Source of the DNA: Forficula auricularia
Taxonomy: Eukaryota; Arthropoda; Insecta; Dermaptera; Forficulidae
DNA length: 64,000 nucleotides
Direction of reading: 5' to 3'
Assembly (NCBI GenBank): GCA_024734495.1
Contig: JALMQS010000055.1
Span: forward strand, 13,662,863-13,726,862
In this document: in pieces, positions 59,302-64,000 of the stretch
Layout of the letters: each line of letters starts with the position of its first letter
Numbering within the stretch: position 1 is the stretch's first letter
The notes under the pieces: generated by a model
Databases searched by the model: none
Seen by the model: the letters and a program-made list of their open reading frames with translations, nothing else
What the model was told of the DNA's origin: nothing
Position numbers and translations under genes: made by a program

Positions 59302-59957
59302 AAGCATATTTTATTTAGATTAAAAGCTGATTATATTTTGGTAGAAATCGGAACAAACATTGAAGTATTTTCTCTTTCTCTTTTTTTTTTTATATTTAAA
59401 TAGTTTTACGGGCTTAAGTAATATTTCGATATATCTAAGAAAAAAAATTTCAATTTTTTCTGCACAATGAGTATCATATCATCTTAGCTTAAAAAAAATA
59501 CATTTATTTACTTCAAGGTTTTTAACACTTACCTACCACCTTTAGTAGTTTGTTTTAGATTATACACAATTCTTCCAGTGGTCCTACCACTTTTTCTCTA
59601 TTTCTACGAAATACAGCTGACTCGTCGTTTTTTTGCATGATGTCATCTCTAGAATAAAATTGAGCTTTTGCCGAGGCATGAGGAAGGCGTAAACGAGTAG
59701 TATTGTTTTTTACAAAGAAATTCTAATTATCTGCGAAAAATGTAGGGGTGTATTATTATAATATCGTGATTGAGTCGTAAAGTTTTGACTGTCCACAAGT
59801 GGACTTTTACCCACAGCATCGGGGAAGTAACGCATAACTCCAGTCTTGTGCCAAACGCAAGGTTCAATTGTTTTCAAGTTTTGATCACTACAATATTTTA
59901 AAAATCCTACTTTTTAGAATTAGTAGTTTCACTAATAACAAAGTTACCATTAGTGCA
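59302..59957. other. Unassigned intergenic DNA
   Basis: AT-rich, without convincing ORFs, RNA genes or repeat ends. Confidence 0.5.
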
Positions 59958-60195
59958 CACTAGGGTGGCGCAAGAAATCTATCTTCGAATTTGTGCATAT
60001 TAATTGCCAATTGACTAAAACATTAGATTGGTAATGTTTCATCTTAATTGGATAACTGTAACCGCATTGAAGTTTTGGAAAGCTGCAATTTTTGCAAAAA
60101 TTGCAGATTTCCATATCATAATATAAAAACCACTAGGGTCCGCACCGACAAGACGGTGAAAAAAACCCATATATAGCCTTGAGACCACCCTAGTG
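59958..60195. mobile_element. 238-bp MITE with CACTAGGGTGG termini
   Basis: CACTAGGGTGG (59958-59968) is matched by its inverse CCACCCTAGTG (60185-60195). The interior contains a second short dyad around 60080-60108 (GCAATTTTTGC). No target-site duplication is clear and the family is not assigned. A 20-nt A run follows at about 60227-60246. Confidence 0.75.
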
Positions 60196-60523
60196 AGTTT
60201 TCAACACTCTGTAAATTTAATTGAATAAAAAAAAAAAAAAAAAAAAACTAAATATAATAATAATAATTTTTCTATCTATAAGGAACAAGAGTTATTAAAT
60301 AACATCTCTCGATTTTTTTCCATTCAAAATACAACTAACTCATTGTAAGTAAAAATAAATAATAGCTTAATTTTTATCTTAACGCCTTGTCATTGCTTAG
60401 AAAAATAATAGTGGTGATTGAATTGTATGCATAATGCATCATTTCTCACACATCAAATGCTACATATTTATATTTGAAATCATAAATTAAACAGAATGAT
60501 CATTCTGGCCTTGAGATTAAACT
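60196..60523. other. Upstream region of the divergent exon
   Basis: A poly(A) run at about 60227-60246, then AT-rich DNA with no recognised element. It would include the proximal promoter of the gene starting at 60582. Confidence 0.5.
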
Positions 60524-60535
60524 TATATATATAAA
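60524..60535 (+). promoter_or_regulatory. TATA box upstream of the divergent exon
   Basis: TATATATATAAA, 46 nt upstream of the ATG at 60582, close to the spacing at the OBP gene (50 nt). Confidence 0.55.
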
Positions 60536-60581
60536 TGTTGCTCTAGAGCTCTTGGAAAAATCTCTTGAAAAAATAGAAACC

Positions 60582-60638
60582 ATGATGCTGCGCGGAATTC
60601 TCGGTTGTGCTTTATGCTTTGCTCTTATCCTACTTGCA
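60582..60638 (+). CDS. First exon of a secreted-protein gene, possibly a second OBP; remainder outside the window
   Basis: ATG ATG start, 19 codons encoding MMLRGILGCALCFALILLA, then a strong GTAAGT donor in phase 0. The hydrophobic core is a typical signal peptide. Exon length, phase, donor and upstream TATA box all match OBP exon 1 on the other strand (53452-53508), and insect OBP genes are often clustered, so a paralogue is the best guess. No downstream exon with OBP cysteines was found up to 64000; with a long first intron (2.6 kb in the neighbour) it may lie beyond. The call rests on a short sequence. Confidence 0.6.
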
Positions 60639-60872
60639 GTAAGTGTATTTATTTTATTCAACTTAATTTTTCTGTTTATCTGAATCTTTGTCTGGTAGAG
60701 TAAAGTAAAATTTATTCAAGGTAAAAAAATATAAACATTAACATAAATATCACAGTTGATAAGATAATAATACCTATACTAGTAAAACTCAAAGAGTATT
60801 TTCTAGATCTAATACTTTTTTTGATGTAATTGCAACTAGATGAATATCTACGAACTTATTTTTTGAGTAGTA

Positions 60873-60945
60873 CAATGGTTCTCAAACTTTTTGCATTTAA
60901 GTCGCCATTTTTGACTCGATTTTGCACCCTGCCAAATAAATTATT
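60873..60945 (+). mobile_element. hAT-like terminus, fragment
   Basis: CAATGGTTCTCAAACTTTTT resembles the CAGTGGTTCTCAAACTTTT terminal repeat of many hAT elements. No matching inverted end was seen downstream, so it is a fragment. Confidence 0.4.
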
Positions 60946-61489
60946 TATTTTTAATTTTACTTAAGTACATAGACTAGTATTGTATTCACTTTTGAAAGGT
61001 TTGCTTTTCGAAATTTTCTCTTTGCGAAATAATAAAAGTTAATTTCACTTGGACAACTAACTACAGGTGATAGTTAGTAGTCGATGTATTTAATATATGG
61101 ACAGTTTATTTTGAAAGTGATACAAGTCCTTTTTTTGTTGTTTCGAGAAAATGAAGAGTTCGATAATAATCAATCCCACCGAATTTTTTTTTTTTTATAT
61201 TAAACTCCATAGTATACATCGGCAATCTGCCCTTGCGGGTAATAAGCTTATTTACAGTCAATGAATGAAAAATGACATGGTTAGTATTTACAATATTTGA
61301 GATAGAATAATGAGAGCTCCATTGACATTTACATTAAGGTGCGAGTTTTGTATTTAAACTATGATTAAAAATAAATTAAAAGTAAAATAAAAAAATAAAA
61401 AGAAAGAAAACTTTTGGCGTGATACCATGTGGTAGGTCGATTGGTTTGTGTTTTTTTAATCTTGTTGGTGGCAATGTTGATATTATGTC

Positions 61490-61765
61490 TTAAGCATACT
61501 CATTGGGGTGGTGAGTCAGTTTGTTTAGATACGTGTGGCTGTGATATCTTATTTCATCTTTGACTGAGGGGATTTCTATGTCTTTTAGTATTGTGCAGTT
61601 TGGTACCCAGCCCGGGGCATCGACTATTGCTCTCAACACTTTGTTTTGAAATCTTTGAATAATTTCTATGTTGGGTTCGGCTGCTGAGCCCCAGAGTTGT
61701 ATACCACATGTCCATATTGGTTTTAATATTGTTTTGTAGATAAGTATTTTGTTGATTTTAGTCAT
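61490..61765 (-). pseudogene. C-terminal part of a Jockey-like RT protein
   Basis: 91 codons with ILIYKTILKPIWTCGIQLWG, a RFQNKVLRAIVDAPGWV block and IPSVKDEI, all diagnostic of the region after RT in Jockey-type LINEs. It is the end of the protein; the stop at 61490 appears natural, followed by ~300 nt of 3' UTR. Confidence 0.87.
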
Positions 61766-61769
61766 TTGT

Positions 61770-62103
61770 GAGCGCCTTCCAATTAGCCAGTATGATTTTT
61801 GAAGTTTAAGTCCCAGTTGTTTACGTTTCGTCTTGATGTGCTTTTGTCAGGTCAGTCTTCTGTCCCATCCCTAGGTACTTTGCGTCGCTAGCCTGAGTGA
61901 TAGGTTTATTGAAGATTTTGATCACGGGGCAAGAGCCTTTTTTGGGTGAAAGTTACATGAACTGATTTAGTCTCCTTGACGTTGATTCTCCAAGTGTTGA
62001 GCCACTTTTCGATATCATTGTGTGTTATAGAATTTATTTTATTGGCCAATTTTAAATTGAACAAATGATTGGCATTTTCAAAAAAATCACCACGCAATTC
62101 CAT
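61770..62103 (-). pseudogene. RT thumb region of the same Jockey-like LINE, frameshifted
   Basis: The frame at 61906-62103 contains IEKWLNTWRINVKETKSVHV followed by TFTQKR, conserved after the catalytic motif of Jockey RTs. The next piece (SDAKYLGM, then TDLTKAHQDETK) is in a shifted frame. The catalytic Y/FADD is not present, being upstream of the truncation. Confidence 0.78.
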
Positions 62104-62115
62104 AGTCGGTGTATT

Positions 62116-62140
62116 TGTGTGTGTGTGTGTGTGTGTGTGT
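62116..62140. repeat. (GT)n microsatellite
   Basis: About 12 GT dinucleotides directly upstream of the LINE truncation point. Confidence 0.9.
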
Positions 62141-63192
62141 ACTGCTATATTTCAGCATCAATATGTTTGTAACATTGCAATGAAATTTAAAATTCCAGCA
62201 AGGGAATTCTAAGCTGTTGGTCCAAATTGACATAATTTTTTACTTGAAAACTGGGATGGATTTTATTTATTTATTTTTTCTCAAAAACGTTTCATACTAT
62301 TTTTTCTTAAGAATCGCTTAAGAGGTAGTTTTGTGGGTTTTTTTTTTATCTCAATCGGAAAACTGCAAAGGTTTAATTTGATTGTCCAGAAGGAAATACC
62401 CCTTTACTTCCTCTTCCTTTAATATTTTTAAAGTTCTTTATAAAAAACAATCATAAAACTCCATCCAGCTAACCTGGGGTGTACTTAGTTTTGACTATCC
62501 AGCAGATGTCTCTCCAGATTTGAACTTTGTTTAGGAGCCAATGTGATTAAGCCTTCTTTTTAAAAATTTATAAATTTTCGTAAGTTTTAATCAAATAAAT
62601 TAGGTTTATATATATTCCTTTTAGTACATGAGGCTTGACCAAGGACCTTGCTTTTTATTTCTTTTAAATATGTTTTATTATAAGGCTCGGATAAATACTT
62701 ATATCTATATTTTTTATGAATTATATTTTATAGACATAATCGCAATTGTTGATTTAAAAGTCTGAAAAAAAATAATTAAATATATCTTAAGATAGACATG
62801 TATTTTCGATGGAAATTATTTTTAATAGTAGAAAATTTGAATGATAGATAAAAACTACTGAACTTTCCAATTGTAAGTTACACTCACACTTGGCCGTTGT
62901 TTTTATTTTGTAAGCTCAGCTTGACAGTATCCCGTTCATAGATACTTCATTTTGATGCCAAATTGTTTGTATTTCTAATAGATAAAACTAATTAATTAGT
63001 AGTTATAGTTAATATTTGGATTTACTTGATTGAGAACTTCCAAAATTAAAAGTGTAATTTTAATACTTTTATTTAGCAAGAAGTACTTTAACTTTTCAAA
63101 TTATTTTTTAATTAATACATATAGGTAGGTATCTCTATAGATAATTAAAATTTTATATAAATATACATCTAACTAATGATAGAATCCTATTA
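62141..63192. other. AT-rich DNA, nothing recognised
   Basis: Searched for plus-strand exons continuing the gene at 60582 (acceptor, open frame, OBP cysteines); each candidate hit a stop within a few codons. No repeats with definable ends. Confidence 0.5.
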
Positions 63193-63420
63193 TAATAAAT
63201 GCTTCATAAAAAGTCATTTTTTGCTTCAAATTTTTGAAATTTCAAAAACGGCACAAACTACATGTTTTTGATAAAAAAATTCACCGAGTTCACGTTGTTT
63301 TATAAATAATAATTCAATAAAAATATTTAAAGTGAAAATTGAAAAAATTTTATTTTAAGAAAAATTAATTATTTTGTCAAAATAACTGTTAGTGTGTATG
63401 TTTCCAAATTTTGTCAAAAA
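63193..63420. mobile_element. Diverged partial copy of the ~600-bp repeat
   Basis: In the orientation of copy 1: TTTTTTGCTTCAAATTTTTG, TTTCAAAAACGGCACAAACT and a downstream GTCAAAATAACTGTTAGTGT stretch correspond to copy 1 around 52710-52915. Much more diverged than the other two, and the rest is missing. Confidence 0.6.
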
Positions 63421-64000
63421 CCAAGGAATCTATCAAAGCAAAATTTTATAAGAAATTATTTATTGATTTTATAGATATTAAAAAAATATAAGTCTTTTAA
63501 AAAACAACCTTAGAAACGTTTATTAACCAGACGTTTCTAAGCTTTTTTACAAAATTTTATATTTAGATATTTATATTATATTACCATTAGTTCAAATAGT
63601 GAATTTGTGGTGAAAAGACTCAGTAGTTTGTAGGCTATTGGCAAATTAATACCAATTTGTATATCAAACAGCTTATTAACTACACCATTCATAGCACCCC
63701 AAATAATAATTCGATTTTTTTCTGATTTCTAAACTAAGGAAGACTACAATCTAATTATTTTTTTGTCTTGGAAATATAAATATTTTGGCTATAGATAGAA
63801 CATTCTACGATTTTTGTTTCTTATGTTAACATGGGTTTTGGAATACAGACACACAAACACACATCTTATCATTTACATACAAACAGAAAACAACCATGAT
63901 TTAAGGTAGTTGTTTCACTATATGGGGTTTCTTAAGATATTTTTGAAATTTAGACAGATTATTATTTAAATTCTTCTGTGTTAAAACGAAATTTGTGAAC
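63421..64000. other. AT-rich DNA, nothing recognised
   Basis: One short dyad at about 63508-63542 (TTAGAAACGT with ACGTTTCTAA, separated by TTATTAACCAG). No ORF or element identified up to the window end. Confidence 0.5.

Larger units (their letters stand above)
61179..62105 (-). mobile_element. 5'-truncated Jockey-like LINE with poly(A) tail
   Basis: Minus-strand LINE. Its 3' end is an A-rich tail (T run at about 61183-61196 on the plus strand). It retains the thumb and C-terminal part of the RT protein in three pieces separated by frame changes (62103-61906, 61905-61770, 61765-61490). The 5' truncation near 62105 abuts a GT microsatellite. No target-site duplication was identified. Confidence 0.82.

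Noticed and set aside
59176..59403. 75-codon plus-strand ORF
   Set aside because: Crosses the end of the GGGGGCGTCC MITE; no domain.
62360..63710. Candidate second exons for the gene starting at 60582 (after acceptors near 62396, 62535, 63076 and 63666)
   Set aside because: Each meets an in-frame stop soon, or lacks a cysteine expected for an OBP exon 2.

Overview
The window comes from an AT-rich, intron-bearing eukaryotic genome, almost certainly an insect. It has an odorant-binding-protein (OBP) gene with GT-AG introns, a large satellite array, and arthropod-type transposable elements: RTE-like and Jockey/CR1-like LINEs, a Ty3/Gypsy element, a Penelope-like element and several MITEs. A beetle is plausible, but nothing seen here proves the order. 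There are no bacterial features.

Layout. Positions 1-40992 are one head-to-tail satellite array with a 330-bp period (124 full copies plus 72 nt) and no variation that I could see. A 100-N gap (40993-41092) follows. Directly after it, on the minus strand, lies a nearly intact RTE-like LINE with an endonuclease-RT ORF (to about 43885). Its 3' end is lost in the gap. An (AT)n tract follows.

From 44493 to 53508 on the minus strand I can assemble a seven-exon gene of 142 codons. It has a signal peptide, six cysteines spaced C-x26-C-x3-C-x42-C-x10-C-x8-C, consistent splice phases, a TATA box and a poly(A) signal. This is a classic insect OBP, and no single exon of it stands out as a long ORF. Its introns are filled with repeats: foldback MITEs, a hairpin holding a tRNA-like sequence, a long-inverted-repeat element carrying a LINE 3' end, other LINE fragments, and Penelope-like sequence with two hammerhead-ribozyme-like motifs.

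Upstream of the OBP gene are a hAT-type MITE (54011-54292) and a Ty3/Gypsy element (54513-57790, minus) with nearly identical 232-233-bp LTRs and a GTTCG target-site duplication. This element has gag, protease and integrase but lacks the whole reverse transcriptase/RNase H region. Two inverted copies of a ~600-bp repeat bracket the OBP promoter and exon 1 (52647-53230 and 57950-58553).

From 58.9 kb to 64 kb there are two MITEs, a divergently oriented first exon (60582-60638, plus) that copies the layout of OBP exon 1 (TATA, 19 codons of signal peptide, phase-0 GTAAGT donor), a 5'-truncated Jockey-like LINE with a poly(A) tail, and unassigned AT-rich DNA. Only the OBP gene and the partial divergent exon look like host genes.
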